Source: Thermodesulfobacteriota bacterium (lineage in GTDB: Bacteria; Desulfobacterota; GWC2-55-46). From it: a stretch of DNA of 64,000 bases. The DNA lies in the NCBI GenBank assembly GCA_030583865.1, contig CP129479.1, positions 62,001 through 126,000 on the forward strand, in the 5' to 3' direction. This document shows, one piece after another, positions 1 to 7,597 of the stretch; position 1 is the first letter of the stretch, and every line of letters starts with the position of its first letter. The translations under genes were made by a program, and so were the position numbers. The notes under the pieces were generated by a model. The model had not been told where the DNA came from and made no database searches. It was given only the letters and a program-made list of their open reading frames with translations.

Positions 1-88
1 GCTAATGAGAAAGTGAGGATTTTGGGATTCAGTTTGGAAAAACATGCTCTTTGCAAAAGGCCTTTTAACGCGCTGCCGCGCTCTTTTT

Positions 89-226
89 GGGCATAAGGCT
101 CCGCTCCCTTTCCGCCTCCATCCTCCGGGCTCGGCCCTTAAGTCGCTCGGCCCTTTGGGGCCTCGCTCCTGCTGCCCCGCCTCGCCCGCCCCTCCTCCAT
201 CCCTATGTTCGCTCCGCCTTATGCCC
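89..226. repeat. MITE-like palindromic element A
   Basis: The arm gggcataaggc at 89-99 is matched by its exact reverse complement gccttatgccc at 216-226. The 138-base body is GC-rich and contains no plausible gene. A T-rich stretch lies just outside the left arm. It has the size and shape of a non-autonomous palindromic repeat, and a second element of similar build follows at 293-417. The family is not recognised. Confidence 0.55.
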
Positions 227-292
227 TGGGTTGTTTTAAATGCAAAAACAAAAGTGCTGTAAAAGTCCTTTTTTGTCTTGAAACAAACCCCG

Positions 293-417
293 GAGGGTAA
301 GGCGAGCGTAGCATAAGGGAGGAAGAGCGTGAACGGGCCGGGGAAGCCAGGAGCGAAGCGACTTTGGGGGTCCGTTCACGGGGTGGGGGAGGGGGTTAGC
401 AAGCGAGCCTTACCCTC
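293..417. repeat. MITE-like palindromic element B
   Basis: The outer arms gagggtaaggc (293-303) and gccttaccctc (407-417) are exact inverted copies. A nested inverted pair, gtgaacgg (329-336) and ccgttcac (372-379), lies inside. The element would fold into one long hairpin. It differs in sequence from element A but shares length, arm length and the 'taaggc' core of the arm. With element A it accounts for most of the 480 gene-free bases before the first gene. Confidence 0.55.
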
Positions 418-481
418 GAAAACCGCGCGGAAGCGCGGAAAAGGCCGCTTTTCGAAAAAAAGCTACTGAACAGGAGCCATC

Positions 482-985
482 ATGGCAAACGTAATCATGC
501 TCATCGAGAACGGGTTCGAGGACGTTGAGGCCCTGTATCCCTTCTACAGGATGCAGGAGGCGGGCCACAAGGTCACTGTAGTGGGACCGAAGCCGGGCAC
601 ATACAAGAGCAAGCACGGCTATCCGATCGAAGCCGTAAAGGGGGCAGGGGAGGTGCGGGCCGCGGATTTCAAGGGCCTCATCATACCCGGAGGACAGGCG
701 CCGGACAGGATGAGGATACACGAAGACATGGTAAGGCTCGCAAGGGAGGCGGTCGAGAAGGGGCTTGTTGTGGGCGCCATCTGCCACGGCGCGCAGCTCC
801 TCATAGAGGCTGACGTGCTCAGGGGCAGGAGGGCGACCTGCTATATATCCGTCAAGACCGACGTCATAAACGCGGGCGCCGTGTACATGGACGCTCCTGT
901 CGTTGTGGACGGCAGGCTCGTCACCTCAAGGAACCCCGGCGACCTGCCCGTCTTCGGCAGGACCCTCGCCGAGATGCTGGGCTAG
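482..985 (+). CDS. DJ-1/PfpI family protein (putative deglycase/protease-like)
   Basis: This 167-residue cytoplasmic protein has the full length of the DJ-1/PfpI class I glutamine-amidotransferase-like fold. The nucleophile elbow reads AICHGAQ with Cys101 followed by His102. The N-terminal FEDVE motif supplies the conserved acidic residue (Glu13) that pairs with the cysteine in PfpI. Family members act as glyoxalase/deglycase-type repair enzymes or as weak peptidases, and the exact substrate cannot be read from sequence. The ATG at 482 follows an aggag-like ribosome site. The gene is monocistronic and its end overlaps by four bases the end of the convergent sensor gene at 982-4575, so the two transcripts collide there. 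Confidence 0.9.
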   Translation: MANVIMLIENGFEDVEALYPFYRMQEAGHKVTVVGPKPGTYKSKHGYPIEAVKGAGEVRAADFKGLIIPGGQAPDRMRIHEDMVRLAREAVEKGLVVGAICHGAQLLIEADVLRGRRATCYISVKTDVINAGAVYMDAPVVVDGRLVTSRNPGDLPVFGRTLAEMLG

Positions 986-3900
986 CCGGAAATACCGGCC
1001 GGGAGGGGCCCACTTTCCTTCCCGTCCGTCACAAGGCCGGGCGAGGGCTTTCCGATAAGGTACCCTTGCGCGTAGTCCACCCCGAAGGACCTGAGTATCG
1101 AAAGCGTCTTTTCGTTCTCGACGAACTCGGCGATGGTCTTTATCCGGAGGCCCCGGGCCATCTCGGTCATCGCCTTCACAAGGACCTGGTCATCGGGGTT
1201 CTCGTCGAGCTTCCTTATGAAAGAGCCGTCTATCTTGATGTAGTCGACCGGCATCTCCTTTAGATAGGTAAAAGAGGTGAAGCCCACGCCGAAATCGTCT
1301 AAGGAGAACCGGCAGCCGGTCTCCTTCAGCGATTTCACGAACCTGATGGCCTTTTCGAGGTCGCCTATCGCGGCGGTCTCGGTTATCTCGAATACGAGCA
1401 TTTCAGGCTCAGCCCCGGTCTCCATTATCTTCCGTTTTATGAAATCAAGGAGCTCCGCGTCGCCCAGGTCCTTTCCGGAAAGGTTCATGCCGAAGGATAG
1501 GCCGCGCCCCGCTTTCATCTCTTCCGCCTGCGTGCGCATCGTCTTCTCTATGATGACCCGGTCTATGAGGCCCACAATGCCGAACCTCTCGGCGATGTCT
1601 ATGAACGCGCCCGGCAGGAGCACCTTCCCGTCCTCCGAGACGAGCCTCGCCAGGGCCTCGTAATGGTGTATCCCGTCAGTTTTCAAATCCAGTAGGGGCT
1701 GGAACCAGGGCACGAACCGGTTCTCCCTTATGCCCTTGAATATCCTTTCCTTCCACGCGAGCCTCGAATGCATCTTTTCAAGGTCCTGGTCCTCGGGCCG
1801 GTAGGCGTGGGTCCTGTTCCTTCCGAGCTCCTTTGCGCGGTACATGGCGGCGTCCGCCTTAGAGAGAAGCTCTTTCATGTGGAGTCCGTGGTCGGGGTAG
1901 AAGGCAACACCGGCGCTTACGGTAAGCGTGCTCGACGCCTCCGTGAAATAGAAGCCCTCGACCTCGGCCCTGACCGACTCGATTAATTCCATGCCCCTTT
2001 TCCGGTCGATACCCGGGAAAAAGACCGCGTACTCGTCCCCGCTAAGGCGTGAAAGGAGCGGACGTGAGTCGAATGCGGCCGGCTCCTCCCCGTATTCCCT
2101 GTCCAGGAGATCCTTGATGACCTTTCCGAGCCTCCTCAGGTACTCGTCCCCCGCGCCGTGGCCGAAGGTGTCGTTAAGGAGCTTGAACTGGTCCATGTCT
2201 ATTATCGAGAGCGCGGCTGTAACGCCCTTGGGCCCCGCCTCCAGCATCCACGCCTCAGCCTCCTCGATGAAACGGGAGCGGTTCATGAGCCCGGTAAGCT
2301 CGTCGTGCACCGCGAGGTAATTGAGCCGCTCCTCGTTCATCATCTTCTCGGTCACGTCCTCCTGCACGGCCAGGAAATGCGTTATCTGGCCCTTTTCGTC
2401 CCTTATGGGCGTGATGACGGAGTTCGCCCAGTAGTATGTGCCGTTCCTCTTTCTGTTCTTGAGGGTGCTCCGCCAGGTCCTGCCCGAGAGGATGGTATTC
2501 CATAGCTCCTGGTAAAGGGCGTTCGTTCCATCTCCCGATGAGAGCACCCTCGGGGTCTGGCCGATTATCTCCTCCCTCGTGAACCCGGTGACCTGCTCGA
2601 AGGTGGGGTTCACGTACTGGATGGCGCCGTCCCTGTCGGTTATGAAGAGGAGGTTTACGCTGTGCTCCAGCACCGCGGAAAGCTTCCTCTGCTCGAATTC
2701 AGCCGTCTTCTGCTCGGTCAGGTCCTGGACCGTGCCTATCATCCGCTGCGGCCTTCCCTGCGGGTCTGGCAGGACCTCCGCCTCCTCGTGCACTATCCGC
2801 ACCGTTCCGTCCGGGCGCATTATCCTGTGGTCGATGGAATAGGGCCGTCTGTTCTGGAAGGCCTGCGCGACCGAATTCTTCACGAACTCCCTGTCGTCCG
2901 GGTGCACGTATTCGAGAAAGGCCTCGTAGGTCGCGCCGAATTCCCTGGGCTTAAGGCCGAATATGCGGTAAATCTCGTCGGACCACCAGAGCGTGTTCTC
3001 GCGGATGTCCCATTCCCAGCTCCCCATGCGCGCGAGCTCCTGGGCCTTTCTCAGGCGCTCCTCGCTTTCTCTCAGGGCCGTTTCCACGCGTTTCCTTTCG
3101 GTTATGTCGGTAGAGACGCAGCAGATGGCGTACGGAAATCCCTCCTCGTTTAAAAGGGGGAATTTCATCGATATATACGTGCGGACCCCGCCGGGCAGGG
3201 GCAGGCTTTCTTCGAACTCGAGCCTCAATCGGCGTTCAAGGACAATCGAGTCGTTCTCCTTGAGGCTATCGGCCGCCTCCTTGGGCAGGAGGTCATGGTC
3301 CGTCCTGCCGGCCATCTCTTCGGAAGAGGTCCTGAAAAGGAGCTCGAATTCCTTGTTGACCAGGATGTACCTGCCTTCAAGGTCCTTCATGTATACCAGT
3401 GCCGAAGAGTTGTCCAGTATGGATTTCAGGCGCTTTTCGCTCTGTGCAAGGGAGCGGCCCCGTTCCTTTATCTGCCGGGCCATCTCGTTGAAGGCCCGCG
3501 CGATTTCGCCGATTTCGTCGCTTGTTCCGTCCCTGAGGCCCGTGTCGTAGTTGCCTTTTGCGATCTGGGCGGCCGCATTGGTCACGGCCTGGAGCTTAAG
3601 GACCACCCGGCGATGGAATACGATGAAGAGCAGGGCCGTAAGAAGGGCCACAACGAGGGCGGTAAGCCCCGCGGACCGGCCGATCCGCGATACCGGGAAA
3701 AGGGCCTCGCTTGAATCTATTTCGACCAGGAGGGTCCATCCGAGCTCAGGCAGGCACATGGACGCGCCAGCGACCTCGACCCCTCTATAATCTGCATAGA
3801 GGCCAGTCATCTCGCCGCCCCGCTCCAGGCAGGCAGAAACAGGCAACGTGTCCACGCGCTGGTCGAATGCGGCCCCGTCCCTGAAGATAGAGTCGGTTAT

Positions 3901-4575
3901 CATGAGCCTGTCGCGGTTTACAAGGTATGCCTCGAAGGTCTCGCGGCGGTCGAGGCGGGAGCTTAATGCGCCGAGGTTTCTCGCAAGCTCGCCCGAGAGG
4001 AGGCCCCCCAGTTCGGAGGCGCTCACGAAATTGACCAGCACCCCGATGAGCTCGCCCCCCTCATTCCTTATGGGTGCGGAAAAAGCGAGGTCCGGGCCCC
4101 CCCGCAAGCCCTGCCGCCTCTCGGAAACCGCGACGCCGAGCCCGCCCTTCTTAAAGAAGTCTTCCTTCGAAAGGTCCGCGCCCCGCAGCGACCCCTCGCT
4201 TGAGACGATCACTTTTCCGAGCGGCGAAATGACCGCTATGGCGCTAATCTCACCGTTCAGCGGCAGCTTTTTCGATATTACATGGCGCTCGATTCCGTCA
4301 GCCGACCGGCTGCCAACCGATGCCCTTTCAAGCTCGGATATTATAAGCCCGTCGCTTGCGAAGTCCTGTGCCCTGCGCTTCCCGGCGTCGAGGAACTGGT
4401 AGACCTGGACCTCTATAGCCTCTGCCATTAGCGCCAGGTCGTCGAGGAAATACCTCTTGAGCACTTCCTTATTGTCCCTGAACCCGGCAGCAAAGGCGAA
4501 CAGGATGGGCAGGAGTATTATGACGACCGCCAGGAAGGCCTTGGCCGATAGGGAAAATTTCAGTCTTTTCTTCAT
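982..4575 (-). CDS. Membrane sensor with Cache, HAMP, three PAS, GGDEF and EAL domains
   Basis: A 1197-residue inner-membrane cyclic-di-GMP enzyme. A transmembrane helix (about residues 8-30) and a second near residue 310 bracket a Cache-like periplasmic sensor. A HAMP segment and three PAS repeats (about 385-760) follow, the second being a PAS_3-type fold. The GGDEF domain carries RLSGDEYAVFF, a Ser-for-Gly variant of the signature that is still compatible with cyclase activity. The EAL domain has EALARL, the metal-binding DDFG and the KIDG motif, so phosphodiesterase activity is likely. Which activity dominates is not visible. The longest open frame begins with TTG at 4611. I prefer ATG 4575 (MKKRLKFS), directly before the first membrane helix, though its ribosome site is weak. 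Confidence 0.88.
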   Translation of the reverse strand: MKKRLKFSLSAKAFLAVVIILLPILFAFAAGFRDNKEVLKRYFLDDLALMAEAIEVQVYQFLDAGKRRAQDFASDGLIISELERASVGSRSADGIERHVISKKLPLNGEISAIAVISPLGKVIVSSEGSLRGADLSKEDFFKKGGLGVAVSERRQGLRGGPDLAFSAPIRNEGGELIGVLVNFVSASELGGLLSGELARNLGALSSRLDRRETFEAYLVNRDRLMITDSIFRDGAAFDQRVDTLPVSACLERGGEMTGLYADYRGVEVAGASMCLPELGWTLLVEIDSSEALFPVSRIGRSAGLTALVVALLTALLFIVFHRRVVLKLQAVTNAAAQIAKGNYDTGLRDGTSDEIGEIARAFNEMARQIKERGRSLAQSEKRLKSILDNSSALVYMKDLEGRYILVNKEFELLFRTSSEEMAGRTDHDLLPKEAADSLKENDSIVLERRLRLEFEESLPLPGGVRTYISMKFPLLNEEGFPYAICCVSTDITERKRVETALRESEERLRKAQELARMGSWEWDIRENTLWWSDEIYRIFGLKPREFGATYEAFLEYVHPDDREFVKNSVAQAFQNRRPYSIDHRIMRPDGTVRIVHEEAEVLPDPQGRPQRMIGTVQDLTEQKTAEFEQRKLSAVLEHSVNLLFITDRDGAIQYVNPTFEQVTGFTREEIIGQTPRVLSSGDGTNALYQELWNTILSGRTWRSTLKNRKRNGTYYWANSVITPIRDEKGQITHFLAVQEDVTEKMMNEERLNYLAVHDELTGLMNRSRFIEEAEAWMLEAGPKGVTAALSIIDMDQFKLLNDTFGHGAGDEYLRRLGKVIKDLLDREYGEEPAAFDSRPLLSRLSGDEYAVFFPGIDRKRGMELIESVRAEVEGFYFTEASSTLTVSAGVAFYPDHGLHMKELLSKADAAMYRAKELGRNRTHAYRPEDQDLEKMHSRLAWKERIFKGIRENRFVPWFQPLLDLKTDGIHHYEALARLVSEDGKVLLPGAFIDIAERFGIVGLIDRVIIEKTMRTQAEEMKAGRGLSFGMNLSGKDLGDAELLDFIKRKIMETGAEPEMLVFEITETAAIGDLEKAIRFVKSLKETGCRFSLDDFGVGFTSFTYLKEMPVDYIKIDGSFIRKLDENPDDQVLVKAMTEMARGLRIKTIAEFVENEKTLSILRSFGVDYAQGYLIGKPSPGLVTDGKESGPLPAGISG

Positions 4576-4822
4576 TATCAGGGTTTGCCGGTTTTGGGAG
4601 AGGGTCGTCAAAGGCGTGCTTTCAGGCGAAGCCCTGCCGTTCGGGAAAACGGCGCTGAACCGATTCTGCCCGGCCTTTGCAAATCATATAATCAAAGCCT
4701 GAAAAAAGCAAACGGAACCACTGCCCCCTACTCTTATCGACAGGAACATGGAGGGGTTTAGCCATATATTGGGCCTTTTGCGCGTCCAGGCGCGGAATTC
4801 GCCATCGCCTGACCGAAAAGCC

Positions 4823-4851
4823 TTGACAATTCCGGACGAAAAAATTATTTT
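4823..4851 (+). promoter_or_regulatory. Predicted sigma70-type promoter of the mrp operon
   Basis: TTGACA at 4823-4828 is separated by 17 bases from TATTTT at 4846-4851, a close match to the bacterial consensus. Transcription would start near 4858 and leave a leader of about 145 bases before mrpE. The spacer contains aattccggacg (4828-4838), repeated exactly at 4929-4939 in the leader, so a regulator-binding site is possible. The rest of 4612-5001 shows no gene. Confidence 0.5.
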
Positions 4852-5001
4852 TACTGTGAATTGAAAAAAGATGCGAAGAGGCTTGGGCCGCGCGGGATTT
4901 GGGCGCCTGCCTTTTTAATGGCATGACGAATTCCGGACGGATTCTCCGGGACCCGGGGAGGAGCGTGACCCGGTGGGTTTGAAACCAAGGAAGCGATTCA
5001 C

Positions 5002-5469
5002 ATGAGCTTTGTGCTGACTGCAATAATAATGTTCGCCTTCTGGCTGCTCCTTTCCGGGGAGTTCGCTCCCATTCTACTCGGCGCCGGGGCGGTATCCTCT
5101 CTCCTGGTGGCTTACATCTCCCACGACATGCTCTTCGGGAATGTCCGTTTCAGCGTGCTGGCGGGCCGGTTCTGGCGCTTCCTCCTTTATCTCCCCTGGC
5201 TCTTCAAGGAAATAGTGGTCGCGAACTTCGACCTCGTATACAGGACCCTCCACCCCGGGATGCCCATAGACCCCGAGGTCACGAGGTTCCAGACCGGCCT
5301 CAACACGGACACCGGGATCACGATGCTCGCCAACTCCATCACGCTTACGCCTGGCACGGTCACGATGGAGGCCAGGTCCGACGGCTCCTTCACCGTGCAT
5401 TCGCTCGTGCGCGGCTCCGACGCAGAAGACATGGAGAGGCGCATCAAAAGAATAGAGGGGGGCGCGTAG
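5002..5469 (+). CDS. mrpE: Mrp-type cation/proton antiporter subunit E
   Basis: This 155-residue membrane protein matches MnhE/MrpE in length and layout: two N-terminal hydrophobic segments, a third near residue 60, then a soluble tail with the conserved pattern ending in the 'GTVTMEARSDGSFTVHSLV' stretch. In Mrp complexes subunit E helps assemble and stabilise the antiporter, which exchanges cytoplasmic Na+ or K+ for protons. It is the first gene of an eleven-gene cluster. An aaggaa ribosome site lies 8 bases before the ATG. mrpF follows after two bases, which supports translational coupling. Confidence 0.93.
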   Translation: MSFVLTAIIMFAFWLLLSGEFAPILLGAGAVSSLLVAYISHDMLFGNVRFSVLAGRFWRFLLYLPWLFKEIVVANFDLVYRTLHPGMPIDPEVTRFQTGLNTDTGITMLANSITLTPGTVTMEARSDGSFTVHSLVRGSDAEDMERRIKRIEGGA

Positions 5470-5471
5470 CC

Positions 5472-5726
5472 ATGTTCACTGGAGCCGCCCTCGTGGTGGT
5501 GTTCGCAGCGGTGCTAGTCCTTTACAGGGCGATAAAGGGGCCCAGGGTCTACGACAGGCTCCTGGCAGTGAACGTCATCGGCACGAAAACGGTCATACTC
5601 ATGGCGCTTATCGGCTTCATGTACGAGCGTCCGTATTTCCTGGACGTCGCGCTCGTGTACGCGCTCATAAACTTCATAGCCACAATAGCTTTTCTCAAGT
5701 ACAGGGAATTGGGGAGGCTTGACTGA
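5472..5726 (+). CDS. mrpF: Mrp-type cation/proton antiporter subunit F
   Basis: An 84-residue protein with three transmembrane helices and the family signature 'GPRVYDRLLAVNVIGTK', in which the acidic residue and the surrounding glycine and arginine are conserved. MrpF is a small integral subunit of the multi-subunit antiporter and has been linked to sodium and bile-salt efflux in Bacillus. Length is typical (about 90 residues). Its stop shares a base with the mrpG start (TGATGG), so translation of the two is coupled. Confidence 0.93.
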   Translation: MFTGAALVVVFAAVLVLYRAIKGPRVYDRLLAVNVIGTKTVILMALIGFMYERPYFLDVALVYALINFIATIAFLKYRELGRLD

Positions 5727-6040
5727 TGGACCTGAGGGTGGTTCTGGCGGGGCTCTTCATAGCAGCAGGGTGTTTTTTCCTAATCGTAGCCGCGATCGGC
5801 ATACTAAGGTTCCCGGACTTCTACACCCGCATGCACCCCGCCGGAAAGGCCGACACGCTCGGCCAGGCCCTCATCATAGCGGGCCTCATCATCTACTGGG
5901 GCATAAACCTCGTAAGCGTGAAGCTGCTCATCATCGCGCTCTTCCTCATGGTGGCCAATCCCACCGCGGCGTACGCCCTTGCTAACGCGGCCTACTCCTC
6001 GGGGATAAAGCCGTGGAAAAAGGGGGAGGAGCGGAGATGA
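5726..6040 (+). CDS. mrpG: Mrp-type cation/proton antiporter subunit G
   Basis: A 104-residue protein with three membrane helices and the MnhG hallmark 'RFPDFYTRMHPAGKADTLG'. It belongs to the small-subunit trio E-F-G of the Mrp antiporter and is placed exactly as in canonical operons. The ATG overlaps the mrpF stop. After it the operon has an unusual 143-base gap before the next gene. Confidence 0.93.
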   Translation: MDLRVVLAGLFIAAGCFFLIVAAIGILRFPDFYTRMHPAGKADTLGQALIIAGLIIYWGINLVSVKLLIIALFLMVANPTAAYALANAAYSSGIKPWKKGEERR

Positions 6041-6183
6041 GAAAGCCGTCGTACTGGCCGGCCCTGTAATGCCCGGCCCGTCGCGGCCTGGCCGAGCCCT
6101 TTTCCGGGCGTCCGTCCGGGCACGGGCGCGCAGCCGCGGACAGCGGCTGCCTCCGGTTCAAGGGGCCGGCATATAGGTTTGAA
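6041..6183 (+). other. Intra-operon spacer with a hairpin
   Basis: This is the longest gap in an otherwise tightly packed operon. It holds a GC-rich hairpin, cagccgc/gcggctg at 6131-6149 with a five-base loop, and no run of T, so it is not an intrinsic terminator. It may mark an mRNA processing or stability site separating the E-F-G segment from the channel subunits. The only open frame, starting at 6037, encodes ten residues and is not believed to be a gene. Confidence 0.35.
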
Positions 6184-6747
6184 ATGGGCGGAATAATAAT
6201 CGACATCGTGCTCCTTTTCTTCCTGGTCGTCTGCGCTCTCGCCGCGGTCAGGATGAAGGACCTCCTTAGCGCCACTGTGGTGCTTGGCGCCTACAGCCTC
6301 ATCATGGCCGTCATCTGGACCGTGCTGAACGCGGTCGACGTCGCGTTTACCGAGGCGTCGGTCGGCGCCGGCATAACGACGGTCCTCCTGCTTGCGGCGC
6401 TAAGCAGGACCAGGAGGGGCGAGGCGGGGTTCGACAGCGCGCCCAAAAGAAAGGTCGTGACCGGCTTCAGGCCCGGGAACCTGGTCCTCTTCCTCGTGGC
6501 CGTATTCACGTTCGCCATGCTTGTCTACGGCTCTACCGACCTGCCTGCTTTCGGCGACCCTGAAGCCCCGATCCATACCCATGTCGCGCCGCGCTATATC
6601 GAGAGCGCCTATAAGGAGACCGGGGTCATCAACCTCGTGACCGCGGTGCTGGCGAGCTACAGGGGATATGACACCCTCGGGGAGACCACGGTCATCTTCA
6701 CGGCAGGCCTGGCGGTCATAGTCCTCCTCAGGAGGACCCGGGAATGA
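6184..6747 (+). CDS. DUF4040/MbhD-MbhE-like subunit (equivalent to the MrpA C-terminus)
   Basis: A 187-residue membrane protein. Residues 1-75 form three helices typical of DUF4040 (MbhD of archaeal membrane-bound hydrogenases and the C-terminal part of MrpA), with the VRMKDLLSATVVLGAYSL motif. Residues 90-187 resemble MbhE, with 'ETGVINLVTAVLASYRGYD' before a last helix. So MbhD and MbhE are fused here. In Mrp complexes this portion contributes to the ion-translocation interface next to subunit B. Its last codons overlap the start of the subunit B gene by four bases (ATGA). Confidence 0.82.
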   Translation: MGGIIIDIVLLFFLVVCALAAVRMKDLLSATVVLGAYSLIMAVIWTVLNAVDVAFTEASVGAGITTVLLLAALSRTRRGEAGFDSAPKRKVVTGFRPGNLVLFLVAVFTFAMLVYGSTDLPAFGDPEAPIHTHVAPRYIESAYKETGVINLVTAVLASYRGYDTLGETTVIFTAGLAVIVLLRRTRE

Positions 6748-7169
6748 AAGAGCATGTGGTATCGAAAACGGTCGCCAAGCTTCTTATACCGTTCATACAG
6801 CTCTATGCCCTGTACGTCCTGGCCCACGGCGAAAACGGCCCGGGCGGAGGGTTCCAGGCGGGCGTCATCTTCGGCGCCGCCCTCATCCTCTACGTGATCT
6901 GCTTCGGCATCGACGAGGGGAGGAGAAGGTTTTCGGAGAAGACGGGTGACATACTGAAGTCGCTCGGCGTCCTCATATTCGCGGGCATCGGCATTGCCTG
7001 CCTGTGGGCCGGGGGCGCTTACCTCGAGTACGCGGCCCTGCCGCTCGGCGCTCCCAAGCTCGCAAGCCATTTGGGGATATTCGGCATCGAGATAGGCGTC
7101 GGGATAGCCGTCGCCGGGGTCATGATAACCATATTCTTCGAGACCGCGAGGAAGGACGAGGATGATTGA
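6744..7169 (+). CDS. mrpB: Mrp-type cation/proton antiporter subunit B
   Basis: A 141-residue MnhB-domain protein with four membrane helices. It has the signature 'HGENGPGGGFQAGVIFGAA', which is nearly invariant in MrpB and MbhF. MrpB packs against the MrpA C-terminus in the antiporter structures. It overlaps both neighbours (four bases upstream, eight downstream), so the channel half of the operon is translationally coupled. Confidence 0.93.
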   Translation: MKEHVVSKTVAKLLIPFIQLYALYVLAHGENGPGGGFQAGVIFGAALILYVICFGIDEGRRRFSEKTGDILKSLGVLIFAGIGIACLWAGGAYLEYAALPLGAPKLASHLGIFGIEIGVGIAVAGVMITIFFETARKDEDD

Positions 7170-7524
7170 GCTCATCCTGGGCAAGTACAATTACTGGATA
7201 TGCATTGCCCTCATGATGGTGGGTTTCTACGCCATGATAGCGAAGGAGAACCTCATCAAGAAGGTCATAGGGATGAACATATTCCAGACAGCCGTTTTCC
7301 TCTTCTACGTCTCGGGCGCGAAGGTCAACGGCGGCACCGCCCCGATATTGACGGAAGGAGCGAAGCTCTACGACAACCCGCTCCCCCACACCCTGATGCT
7401 CACCGGGATAGTCGTGGGCGTAAGCACCACGGCAGTGGCGCTGGCTCTCATAATAAGGATATACAAGGCGTTCGGCACCATAGAGGAAGACGAGATACTG
7501 AAGATGCGGGAAAAGGACGGATAG
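7162..7524 (+). CDS. mrpC: Mrp-type cation/proton antiporter subunit C (NuoK-like)
   Basis: A 120-residue homologue of NuoK/MrpC with three helices, the conserved 'KENLIKKVIGMNIFQTAVFLF' region and the 'PHTLMLTGIVVGVSTTAVALAL' helix. In NuoK and MrpC, glutamates inside these helices are part of the proton path. The standard length and position directly upstream of mrpD make the call secure. A 73-base gap follows before the first mrpD. Confidence 0.93.
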   Translation: MIELILGKYNYWICIALMMVGFYAMIAKENLIKKVIGMNIFQTAVFLFYVSGAKVNGGTAPILTEGAKLYDNPLPHTLMLTGIVVGVSTTAVALALIIRIYKAFGTIEEDEILKMREKDG

Positions 7525-7597
7525 CGTCCGCTCCCTCCACCCAGCCAACCAACAGCGGAGAAGACAGGGCATTGGACCGGGCCCGTAGCATAAATTG

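Noticed and set aside
44-262. A 72-residue frame in the first palindromic element
   Set aside because: It lies on an inverted repeat, is rich in Pro, Ser and Leu from GC-rich repeats, and has no ribosome site or family similarity.
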